Of a stretch of DNA of 33,319 nucleotides, positions 16,947 through 23,892 are shown in pieces. Each line of letters opens with the position of its first letter. The stretch's first letter is position 1. The stretch is from an uncultured Clostridia bacterium. Lineage in GTDB: Bacteria; Bacillota; Clostridia; Christensenellales; CAG-314. The notes beneath the pieces were generated by a model. The model was not told the origin of the DNA. It did no database searches and saw only the letters and a list, made by a program, of their open reading frames with translations. The DNA lies in the NCBI GenBank assembly GCA_934294965.1, contig CAKRAM010000059.1, positions 1-33,319 of the forward strand, read 5' to 3'. Both the position numbers and the translations under genes were made by a program.

Positions 16947-18311
16947 ATGTTAAAACTCAATCAAATTTGGAGCAATATTTTGCTCGAAGCCGAGTCCAAG
17001 GTGACAACCTTGACTTACGACCTGTACATAAACACGTTGCAGCCCGTCGGGATCTATCACGACAGGTTGATTTTGCTTACGGAAAATCGTGCGCTCAAAA
17101 ACATCGTGGACCGTAACTATAAGGAAATCATCAAAAAATGCACCGTAAAGGTGTTCCCGTCCATAATCGACGTGGAAATCATCACCGAGGACGACGTTCC
17201 CAACCTGGGCAAAGTGGAAAAGGAAGTGGATATTCCCGTCAGCAACAGTTACGTTGCCGACGTGGAAAACAACGCTTGCTTCGTTTCGCAGTACACGTTC
17301 GAAAACTTTGTCGTCGGCAAAAGCAACGAGTATGCTGAAGCGGTTGCGCGCGCCGTTGCCGAAACTCCCGGATCCAAATATAACCCCGTGTTTTTGTGGG
17401 GCGGCGTGGGGCTAGGGAAAACGCACCTTATGCACGCAATAGGCAACTACATTCAGCGTAACCACCCGGAAAAGAAAATAATGTACGTAACCTGCGATCA
17501 ATTCGTAAACGAGTTTATCGAATCCATCCACAACAACACCGATCCCAACGCGATGAAGAACTTCCGCGCAAAGTATCGCAAGTTGGACGTGCTTATGATG
17601 GACGACGTGCAGTTTCTTGCCAACAAGGAAGGCACGCAGGAAGAAATGTTCCACACCTTCAACGAGTTGTACTTGGCGGATAAGCAAATTATTTTGAGCA
17701 GCGACCGTCCGCCCAAGGAAATAAAGATAGAAGAGCGCCTAAAAACTCGTTTTGCAACCGGCGTTATTGCGGATATTCAGCCACCCAACTTGGAAACGAG
17801 AATTGCCATTTTGCAAAAGAAGTGCGGAGCAAAAGGGTACAACGTCAACGTAAAAGTGTTGGAGTTGATTGCCGAACGCATAACGAGCAACATAAGAGAA
17901 ATGGAAGGAATGCTTAACCGAATAGTAAGTTATTCCACGTTGGTCGGAGGCGATCCCAACGACCTTGCAATCGTCAACGACGCGCTGAAAGATTATGCCG
18001 ATTCCACGCAGGATGTCATCACGATAGAACACATCGTTCAGGCAACGTGCGAGTATTTTAGGGTTAAAAAGGAAGACCTTATCGGCAAAAAGAAAAACAA
18101 GGAAATCGTCGTTCCGCGCCAAATTTGCGTGTACCTCATTTGCGATATTTTGGGGCAATCCATGCCGCTTGTGTCCATTGGGGAGTACTTTGGCGGACGC
18201 GATCACACAACCATCATTCATGCGAGAGATAAAATCAGCGAGGAATGCAAAACCAACGACGTAACCGCCGCGCAGGTTAAAGATATTAGGGATAAAATTT
18301 ACAATAGATAG
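16947..18311 (+). CDS. dnaA: Chromosomal replication initiator protein DnaA
   Basis: The 454-residue product has all four DnaA domains. Domain I (LNQIWSNILLEAESKVTTLT...) occupies the first 80 residues and a short linker follows. The AAA+ core begins with YTFENFVVGKSNEYA; Walker A is GGVGLGKTH (about 151-159), Walker B is LDVLMMDDVQFL (about 212-223), and sensor/arginine-finger segments include LSSDRPPKEI and RLKTRFATG. The C-terminal DNA-binding domain holds the signature GGRDHTTIIHARDKI (about 416-430). DnaA-ATP binds boxes at oriC and opens DNA; it also represses genes with boxes. The start is fixed by the family N-terminus even though no Shine-Dalgarno sequence is present. It lies alone, apart from dnaN, with an acyltransferase 45 bp downstream. 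Confidence 0.98.
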   Translation: MLKLNQIWSNILLEAESKVTTLTYDLYINTLQPVGIYHDRLILLTENRALKNIVDRNYKEIIKKCTVKVFPSIIDVEIITEDDVPNLGKVEKEVDIPVSNSYVADVENNACFVSQYTFENFVVGKSNEYAEAVARAVAETPGSKYNPVFLWGGVGLGKTHLMHAIGNYIQRNHPEKKIMYVTCDQFVNEFIESIHNNTDPNAMKNFRAKYRKLDVLMMDDVQFLANKEGTQEEMFHTFNELYLADKQIILSSDRPPKEIKIEERLKTRFATGVIADIQPPNLETRIAILQKKCGAKGYNVNVKVLELIAERITSNIREMEGMLNRIVSYSTLVGGDPNDLAIVNDALKDYADSTQDVITIEHIVQATCEYFRVKKEDLIGKKKNKEIVVPRQICVYLICDILGQSMPLVSIGEYFGGRDHTTIIHARDKISEECKTNDVTAAQVKDIRDKIYNR

Positions 18312-18355
18312 CGGGGCATCACAAGTTGCAGCAGTTTACAACACGGGAGGAATCT

Positions 18356-19087
18356 ATGGCAGAAAAATTTACGGTAAAATTTGCAGATGGCGAAAAAGAA
18401 TTGCTTGCCGCCAAAAGGCTTCGCTGTCAAATGTTTACGGAATACAATGGCGACGCCGCCAACGAGCAGAACACGGACTATTCCTCCGTGGATGAACAGG
18501 CATTGCACATAATTGCAACGGACAACGAAAGCGGCGAAGTTGTGGGGTATTATAGGATGCTCACAACCGAAGCGGTTGGCAGCGGCAAATTTATTTGCGA
18601 GGACGAGTACAACATAGACGAACTTAAAAGTCGCGGCGAAAAAATGTGCGAGTTAAGCCGTGCGATAGTCAAAAAGGAGTATCGCGGCGGCATAGTGGTT
18701 ATGATGCTGTGGAAATTCATTTTGAATTATGCGCTGGATAACGGCTATCGCTATTTGATCGGCGATGTGAGTTTTAACGGCACCGACCGCAACGAATTTT
18801 TGCAAGAAGTCAGCTACTTGGCGCATAACTTCGGCATAGACGAAAGTTACAAAATAACCAGTCGTGACGTGCTTGCCCCCATGGAACTTTTGGACGAGAG
18901 CCAATACGATAAGGGCGAAGTGCGCCGAAAGTTGCCGCCGTTGTTCAAGGCATATACGCAAGTCGGCGGAAGATTGTCCTCTCAAACGTTCACGGATACC
19001 TCATTCGGCAGTGTGGATTTGTTCGTGATGGTGGACTTGCAAAACTGCAACATGCCCTACATAAAACGCCTTATCGCGCAAAGATAG
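18356..19087 (+). CDS. GNAT-fold acyltransferase of the OlsB-like type
   Basis: The start at 18356 (MAEKFTVKFADGEKE) follows GGGAGG; the frame is open to 18326 but without a site. In 243 residues the pattern of PF13444-type acyltransferases is seen: LLAAKRLRCQMFTEYNG (about 14-30), VVGYYRMLTTEA (about 61-72), CELSRAIVKKEYRGG (about 98-112, the acyl-carrier binding segment), and LPPLFKAYTQVGGRL near 200-215. OlsB makes lyso-ornithine lipid by moving a hydroxyacyl group to ornithine; other relatives acylate different amines, so the substrate is open. It follows dnaA by 45 bp and may be co-transcribed. A terminator closes the unit. Confidence 0.82.
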   Translation: MAEKFTVKFADGEKELLAAKRLRCQMFTEYNGDAANEQNTDYSSVDEQALHIIATDNESGEVVGYYRMLTTEAVGSGKFICEDEYNIDELKSRGEKMCELSRAIVKKEYRGGIVVMMLWKFILNYALDNGYRYLIGDVSFNGTDRNEFLQEVSYLAHNFGIDESYKITSRDVLAPMELLDESQYDKGEVRRKLPPLFKAYTQVGGRLSSQTFTDTSFGSVDLFVMVDLQNCNMPYIKRLIAQR

Positions 19088-19112
19088 AAAAAAAACTACA
19101 AAATAAAAACAT

Positions 19113-19145
19113 GCGATCGCTGCAAACTTGCAACGGCCGCTTTTT
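19113..19145 (+). terminator. Intrinsic terminator after the acyltransferase
   Basis: GCGATCG (19113-19119) pairs with CGGCCGC (19134-19140) with one mismatch and a G:U; an inner TGCAA/TTGCA helix extends it. TTTTTG follows. Confidence 0.75.
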
Positions 19146-19245
19146 GTTTGGAAAAAAATACTTTCAAGCGCAACACTTGAAAATGGAAAAACAGTTCATG
19201 CAAAACTGCGATATAAGGTAGCTACCAACAAACAAATAAGGAGTA

Positions 19246-19429
19246 ATGCCTGAACTATTATGACCATATTACCATAGAAGAGCGTTGTTGTATACGAGAA
19301 TATTACAATTCTGGATAATCTTTGTAGAGAAATTGCTAAATTGTTAGGAAGAAGTCCCGGTACAATATCTCGTGAAGTCCGCAGAAATATCACGCTTGTT
19401 AAGGAGCGGTATCACAAACCGCAAATTGT
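19246..19429 (+). pseudogene. IS30-type transposase relic (N-terminal HTH only, frameshifted)
   Basis: From 19253 the frame reads NYYDHITIEERCCIREYYNS and stops. Shifting frame at about 19315 continues with DNLCREIAKLLGRSPGTISR and then EVRRN, up to about 19429. Together these are the HxxxxER...IA..LgRs..TISRE..RN helix-turn-helix block of IS30 transposases. An AAGGAG and ATG at 19246 precede it, but that ATG is out of frame with the similarity. The catalytic DDE part is absent. A 7-bp inverted pair at 19163-19183 (TTTCAAG...CTTGAAA) could be an old IS end. The relic sits exactly at the left border of the minus-strand cassette. Confidence 0.85.
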
Positions 19430-19435
19430 TTTTTA

Positions 19436-19957
19436 CTAACCTTTTTCAACGGCAAGATTTTTTAATGCTTTTAAAACTTTTCTGAAAACCAGTTTATTCG
19501 GACAATATTTATCGTTTGAAAAAATATCAATCCCTTTCTTTGACTTGAATTCAAGAATGGCCGCGCCTACCGCCGCGCTACGAGATTGTCCGTACTCGCA
19601 TTGACAAATAAGCATATCTATGTCGGCAGGCAACCCGTAATAAAACTCGGCTATTCGTTTAGCAATATCGTCGGTTATCATACAATACTTTGTTTCGAGC
19701 TTTAATAGATCTTCTTTGGTAGCAGGCTTTACTAAGTCATCAAAATATACGTCGTTAAATCGAACTTGCAACGTTGCGACCGGTTTAAAACTCGGTTTTG
19801 CAAACGCTAAATCAGTATCGCAAATGCTTATTAACGCCACATTTTTCCCCAACGACACTTCCGTCATCTGCTCTATCTTTTTTCTGCTCGTTATCAAAAT
19901 CTTCATTTTCCCGGATCCCTTTATTGCGTCATAATACGTGCTGTTTAGCGTTGCCAT
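19436..19957 (-). CDS. CX5R (dual-specificity/tyrosine) phosphatase-like protein
   Basis: The signature loop QCEYGQSRSAA (about residues 119-129) contains Cys120, five residues and Arg126, the catalytic P-loop of PTP/DSP enzymes; the usual preceding His is Gln here. Acidic residues at 69-74 (NDVYFDD) could supply the general acid. Before it lies KILITSRKKIEQ and VALISICDTD, as in small bacterial DSP-like proteins. Enzymes of this fold remove phosphate from protein or RNA/nucleotide 5' ends; the substrate is unknown. The frame opens at 19957, 8 bp after the upstream gene's stop, suggesting coupling, but the ATG at 19906 (MKILITSRKK) looks like the natural N-terminus. It is the last gene of the four-gene cassette. 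Confidence 0.78.
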   Translation of the reverse strand: MATLNSTYYDAIKGSGKMKILITSRKKIEQMTEVSLGKNVALISICDTDLAFAKPSFKPVATLQVRFNDVYFDDLVKPATKEDLLKLETKYCMITDDIAKRIAEFYYGLPADIDMLICQCEYGQSRSAAVGAAILEFKSKKGIDIFSNDKYCPNKLVFRKVLKALKNLAVEKG

Positions 19958-19965
19958 AAATATTT

Positions 19966-21108
19966 TTAAACATCAAACTTCTCAAACGGAGTATGTACCC
20001 AAACAACTTCGTTCGGACAACAACGAATCAAAAGTTTTTTTATCGTATTTTTATCGGCGTGTCCCGAAGCGTGTAATTTTACCACATTCATACCCAACTG
20101 CTTTATTTCCGCAATAAACCTTTGCATCGTTGCCGTTTCAAGATACCCGGTCCATAAAGAATAAACCAGCGTTGCACCTTTTAGGTCTGCACCGAGATTC
20201 GCTAATTTTTTTAAATACGGTAACGTCGACGTTTTAATCAGCATAACATAGTCGGTTTTCGCAACCAGCGTACGAATCGCAACCGATTTTTCTCTGACGT
20301 CGCAAAAAGGCAACTCCTTCGTAATCGGTTTAGGATAATAAACTTTGACTTTATCAAACGTTTTTGCTTTAGGAACGGTTTCCCCCATAATTTCAAGAAT
20401 ACGCTCTTCTTCAATATCGATTAAAAACTCTCTTCCCGAACGCACGCATGCTTTATATACGCTCACTATTCGATCGATATTAGTCGTTGACGCGATAAGA
20501 AACACGGGTTTTCCCGTATGATTAAGTACGTCTGTTAATTTTTGTTCCAACGCCCGTTCTCCAAAAACTTTATCCGAAAAAAAGTTTGTTCCCTCTGCAA
20601 TCACCGTATCGATTTTTTCAGGAAATCTGTCTAATAGCGCGTCAAACGATTTTCTTCCCGTAGCACGAAAATCCCCCGTATAAAGAATACTTTTGCCGTT
20701 ACCTTCGATAAGCAACATATAACTATCCGGAGCGGAATGGTCGCAAAAATAAGGCGTAATACGAATGTTTCCCACGCAAAAAGGCACCCCGTCGTAATAC
20801 GTACAAAAATTAGACACATCCGTCCCGGCATGCTGCAAGCAAAAAAGTTCTCTCGATATTCTGCCCATATATACGGGGATTTGCTTATTCACCAAAGGCA
20901 CAAGCCCGTTATGATCCGCGTGATTATGCGTAACTATAACCGCATCGTAACGCGTTGTAAGGACAATTTGCTCCGTTTCCGTTAACGACGGCGACGAACA
21001 AAGACTTTTTCCGCATTCCACAAGAATCTTTGTATTATATAATGAAAACTCGATTAAATTACCCGTCAGTTCTCGCTCTCCGCGAAGAATCCTATATTGT
21101 AATTGCAT
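19966..21108 (-). CDS. MBL-fold metallo-hydrolase of beta-CASP/RNase J-like type, 380 residues
   Basis: The start at 21108 (MQLQYRILRG) has GGGG 6-7 bases upstream; the frame is open to a GTG at 21129. The metallo-beta-lactamase metal ligands are all visible: THNHADHNG (His61, His63, Asp65, His66), DHSAP (His124) and LYTGDFR (Asp146). After these a central insertion (about 200-330, PVFLIASTTNIDR) resembles the beta-CASP domain, and the C-terminal LHASGHAD (His350) and VWVHTPFEKF (His372) match its late motifs. That architecture is used by RNase J and CPSF-like nucleases, so an RNA or DNA nuclease is the best guess. It lies between the nuclease-like gene and the phosphatase in the cassette, which supports nucleic-acid or end-processing work. 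Confidence 0.82.
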   Translation of the reverse strand: MQLQYRILRGERELTGNLIEFSLYNTKILVECGKSLCSSPSLTETEQIVLTTRYDAVIVTHNHADHNGLVPLVNKQIPVYMGRISRELFCLQHAGTDVSNFCTYYDGVPFCVGNIRITPYFCDHSAPDSYMLLIEGNGKSILYTGDFRATGRKSFDALLDRFPEKIDTVIAEGTNFFSDKVFGERALEQKLTDVLNHTGKPVFLIASTTNIDRIVSVYKACVRSGREFLIDIEEERILEIMGETVPKAKTFDKVKVYYPKPITKELPFCDVREKSVAIRTLVAKTDYVMLIKTSTLPYLKKLANLGADLKGATLVYSLWTGYLETATMQRFIAEIKQLGMNVVKLHASGHADKNTIKKLLIRCCPNEVVWVHTPFEKFDV

Positions 21109-21171
21109 TTTATACCCCAGTAAAGTCACTCCATTGTATTTGAATGTTTATTTTCTCACCTTGCAACGCCT

Positions 21172-21199
21172 TAAAACGACGACGGCTAAATGCCGTCGT
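21172..21199 (-). terminator. Hairpin within the cassette (attenuator or terminator)
   Basis: On the minus strand an 8-bp perfect stem (ACGACGGC / GCCGTCGT, 21179-21199) with a 5-base loop is followed after two bases by TTTT. It separates the first two cassette genes from the last two and may lower their expression. No second good promoter was found behind it. Confidence 0.55.
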
Positions 21200-21205
21200 G
21201 TTCTG

Positions 21206-21850
21206 TTAATCTAATATTTCTAGGTGATATCTGTCGCCTAAATCTTCTAAACAAAATACCGTTATATCGTTCTTTTTAACTATCTCGCGCAGTTCGGCGC
21301 ACGCTTTATTTTTATAATCTTTTCCGTTTCGTATTCCAACCCACTGACTATACTGTTTGCTACCCTTTACAAACATAATCGCTTTATTCATTTCTTTGCC
21401 GGAGCAATAAACGTACGTGATTATTTCGGCGACCATTCTTAAAACGGTTTCATCACTATCCGGTCTTTTCGTTTCGACGGCGTAAGTTTTACCGCAATAG
21501 TCCATAATCAAGTCAATCGCTCCGACCCCTTTATTATTTGCAACTTTTACTTCAAAATCACGAAAAACAGCGTTTTCAACGGGTTTTGCATAAATATTTT
21601 TCAAATCGCAATTTTTACATGTTTCAGTTAAGCTTTTTTGTTGGCTGTTTACAAGACATCTACACCATCTTTTTTCGGTTTTTCTGCCGGTGCAACTACA
21701 AGATATTTTCTCATGCTCGAATTTGCCCATATAGGGTTCGGGAGAGAGTCCTTTTAAAATAACGGCTAACCCGTCGTCTTTTAATCTCGACTTTACAACG
21801 TCGTTATATTTTGATATCTGGTTAATTTGCCTTTCTTTATAAAACAACAT
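21206..21850 (-). CDS. PD-(D/E)XK nuclease-like protein with an N-terminal Cys cluster, 214 residues
   Basis: The middle of the protein reads VGAIDLIMDYCGKTYAVETK (about residues 109-128): Asp113, then Glu126-x-Lys128 on the next strand, the restriction-endonuclease-fold active site. Glu97-100 may be the fourth residue. Before it six cysteines at about 51, 53, 63, 65, 78 and 81 form CxC...CxC...CxxC, a probable metal-binding knuckle. The remaining C-terminus (KGSKQYSQWVGIRNGKDY) is of unknown role. It begins 16 bp after the preceding gene's stop with a weak AGGGA site. By fold it likely cuts or binds nucleic acid; it could instead be an inactive PD-(D/E)XK domain. Confidence 0.75.
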   Translation of the reverse strand: MLFYKERQINQISKYNDVVKSRLKDDGLAVILKGLSPEPYMGKFEHEKISCSCTGRKTEKRWCRCLVNSQQKSLTETCKNCDLKNIYAKPVENAVFRDFEVKVANNKGVGAIDLIMDYCGKTYAVETKRPDSDETVLRMVAEIITYVYCSGKEMNKAIMFVKGSKQYSQWVGIRNGKDYKNKACAELREIVKKNDITVFCLEDLGDRYHLEILD

Positions 21851-21866
21851 AAATATTCTATCCCTA

Positions 21867-22232
21867 TCACTTTGTTTTTACGTAAAAACTAGCAGTTTTT
21901 ATACCTGTTACCTTATCGTTAACCCACCCTTGCTCAGCCGCGTAACCGCCGTATATTTCTTTGTATAAATACCCAAAACACGCGCCTAGCCCACGCTTTG
22001 CGTTTCTACTCATTTCTTTTGTAAAAACGTCTTTTTTCAACACGTCGCGTTCGTATAACACAAATGATTTTAACGGCGGTATTGCAAGCGTATCGTTTGC
22101 AAACCGAATATGACTTAACAATCTCTCGTCCTTCAATAATTCCAAAAACAATAGATAATATTGCTTTTCTTCATAAACAAACGTCGTTGAACCCTTATAT
22201 GTTCTTAAAAACTTTTCTTCGTTCCAACACAT
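21867..22232 (-). CDS. Unknown 121-residue protein, first gene of the four-gene cassette
   Basis: I do not recognise it. GGGAGATGGT precedes the ATG and a good minus-strand promoter lies 40-70 bp upstream, so the start is secure. The sequence begins MCWNEEKFLRTYKGSTTFVY and is mixed alpha/beta, with a leucine-rich first half and a Gly/Tyr-rich end (GLGACFGYLYKEIYGGYAAE). There is no signal peptide, membrane segment or metal motif. Operon position suggests a regulator, sensor or partner of the nuclease-like gene 16 bp downstream. Confidence 0.65.
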   Translation of the reverse strand: MCWNEEKFLRTYKGSTTFVYEEKQYYLLFLELLKDERLLSHIRFANDTLAIPPLKSFVLYERDVLKKDVFTKEMSRNAKRGLGACFGYLYKEIYGGYAAEQGWVNDKVTGIKTASFYVKTK

Positions 22233-22272
22233 ACCATCTCCCGTTTTTACACCTGTATATTTCTATATTCAA

Positions 22273-22301
22273 ATAATATCATATAATAAAACAAAAATCA
22301 A
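22273..22301 (-). promoter_or_regulatory. Promoter of the four-gene cassette
   Basis: On the minus strand TTGATT (22301-22296) and TATTAT (22278-22273) are 17 bp apart in very AT-rich DNA, about 40 bp ahead of the first cassette gene. Confidence 0.68.
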
Positions 22302-22771
22302 CGATTTTTTAATAAATTGTCGTGTTTTTATAAAATTGCGAAAAAAAGCAGTCTTTGCCCGATTCGTTACCATAAAAACCGCGTTTATCGATGACTACCG
22401 CCGCAAGGCTATACGAACGACCGTCCTTTTCGAACGGCCGTTTTGGTTGTCTTGGTGAATTATACTTTCAATCGCAACGGTTTTGATTTCCACGCAAAGT
22501 TTCGGAGTGTAGGCAGTAGCAACAGCGTTAAAACACTATGCGCCGCCGAAGTTAAACGAAAGTAGAATATCGTTTTAGACTACTGCCGATAGACGATAGT
22601 TGATGTGTTTGGGCTGAATTGCTACATTTTTTTGCGGCGGGTTCAATTGCAATTCCCACCGTCTTGTCGCGAGAGAGAAGTTTTTGCAGGTAACTGTCGC
22701 GCGCTGCCACATTAGAGCGTTGCAGGGTGGTTATAGAAAAGCAACAGTAGGGCGTTGGTGTTTTCGAGCGT
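22302..22771. other. Gene-free stretch between cassette and methyltransferase
   Basis: No supported gene. A hairpin at 22417-22441 (ACGACCGT with ACGGCCGT, one mismatch) followed by TTTT on the plus strand looks like an orphan terminator, although no plus-strand gene leads into it. The composition changes from AT-rich (left of about 22370) to more GC-balanced, so the right edge of the island is probably here. Confidence 0.45.
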
Positions 22772-23878
22772 CTATTTTTTCGGTTTGGGGCCGCAAAACG
22801 TGTAGTAACTGCACTTTATGCCGGCGTTAAAGATATAACGCTTTTTGTCGGCGCGGCGACCGAAATCTTTTTCAAAATCTTGATAGGGGGAAAGGAAGTA
22901 GAAATTCCATTTGTCCAAACTGCGGTACAGTTTGCCCATGTTTTTTGCCGTTTGTTGCACTTCGTCGGCATTGCCGATGCGCTCCCCGTAAGGCGGATTG
23001 GAAACGTTTACGCCGTAACTGCTGCGTGAAATAAAATTTTCCGCCGCGCGCACGTTAAACTTCACAAAATCGGCAACGCCTGCCTGTGTTGCGTGGAAGT
23101 TGGCAATTTCTATGGCTTTGGGGTTTATATCCGCGCCTATGATGTTCAGTTGGCGCATCACGGCAACGTCCTTGGCTTCGGCAAGGGCAAGTTCGTAGGC
23201 GTTAGCAGGAACGGTTACCCAGTTTTGATAGGCAAAGGAGCGGTTTATGCCGGGTGCGATTTTAAGCGCTTTTAGGGCGGCTTCTATGGGAAGTGTGCCG
23301 CTGCCGCAAAACAAATCCGTAAACATCTTGTCCGGATTCCACACCGAAAGGTCAACAAGTGCCGCGGCGGTGGTTTCTTTTAGCGGAGCGGTGTAAGCGA
23401 GGGTGCGATATCCGCGTTTGTGCAGTCCCACGCCGCTGGTATCCAGATTTACCGAGCAAACGTTTTTGCTAAATGCAAGTTCCACAACGTATTCTTCGCC
23501 GTCCTCGGGCAAAGTGCCGAAAGCCGAAACAATTGCCTTTTTGCCGATGGATTGAATTGCGTGGTGAGCGGTAAGCGCGCTGTCCACGGTTTTGGTGATG
23601 ACGGTAATTTTGCCGTGCGGAGAAACGTAGTCCGCCCAACGAATACTTTTTATGCCGTCAAACAGTTGGTCGAAGGTTTCGGCGGCAAATTCCGCAAGAC
23701 GAACAAGCACTCGTTCGCCGCTTCTAACAAACATATTTATGCGAGCCACGTCCGTCCAATCGGCGTTTTCCACAATTATTCTTCCGTCCAAAGCGCGCGT
23801 GTCGGGGTAGCCCAAAAGAGCAAGTTGACGTTTTACAACGGCTTCCAGTCCGTATGCCGAAGGAACAAGTAGTTGCAT
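22772..23878 (-). CDS. THUMP-domain class I methyltransferase, RlmL-type (probable 23S rRNA guanine-N2)
   Basis: AAGGAG precedes the ATG. The first half (MQLLVPSAYGLEAVVKRQLA ... HHAIQSIGKKAIV, to about residue 155) is the ferredoxin-like plus THUMP RNA-binding region. The second half is the UPF0020 catalytic fold: GLHKRGYRTLAYTAPLKETT, the S-adenosylmethionine loop DLFCGSGTLPIEAA (about 190-203), IGADINPKAIEIA, and the catalytic SNPPYGER (about 303-310). Relatives such as RlmL and the Gram-positive YpsC modify 23S rRNA; which base is changed here is by analogy. It ends the minus-strand run, 14 bp after the P-type ATPase stop, and is likely in its operon. Confidence 0.93.
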   Translation of the reverse strand: MQLLVPSAYGLEAVVKRQLALLGYPDTRALDGRIIVENADWTDVARINMFVRSGERVLVRLAEFAAETFDQLFDGIKSIRWADYVSPHGKITVITKTVDSALTAHHAIQSIGKKAIVSAFGTLPEDGEEYVVELAFSKNVCSVNLDTSGVGLHKRGYRTLAYTAPLKETTAAALVDLSVWNPDKMFTDLFCGSGTLPIEAALKALKIAPGINRSFAYQNWVTVPANAYELALAEAKDVAVMRQLNIIGADINPKAIEIANFHATQAGVADFVKFNVRAAENFISRSSYGVNVSNPPYGERIGNADEVQQTAKNMGKLYRSLDKWNFYFLSPYQDFEKDFGRRADKKRYIFNAGIKCSYYTFCGPKPKK

Positions 23879-23892
23879 AAAATCTCCTTATG

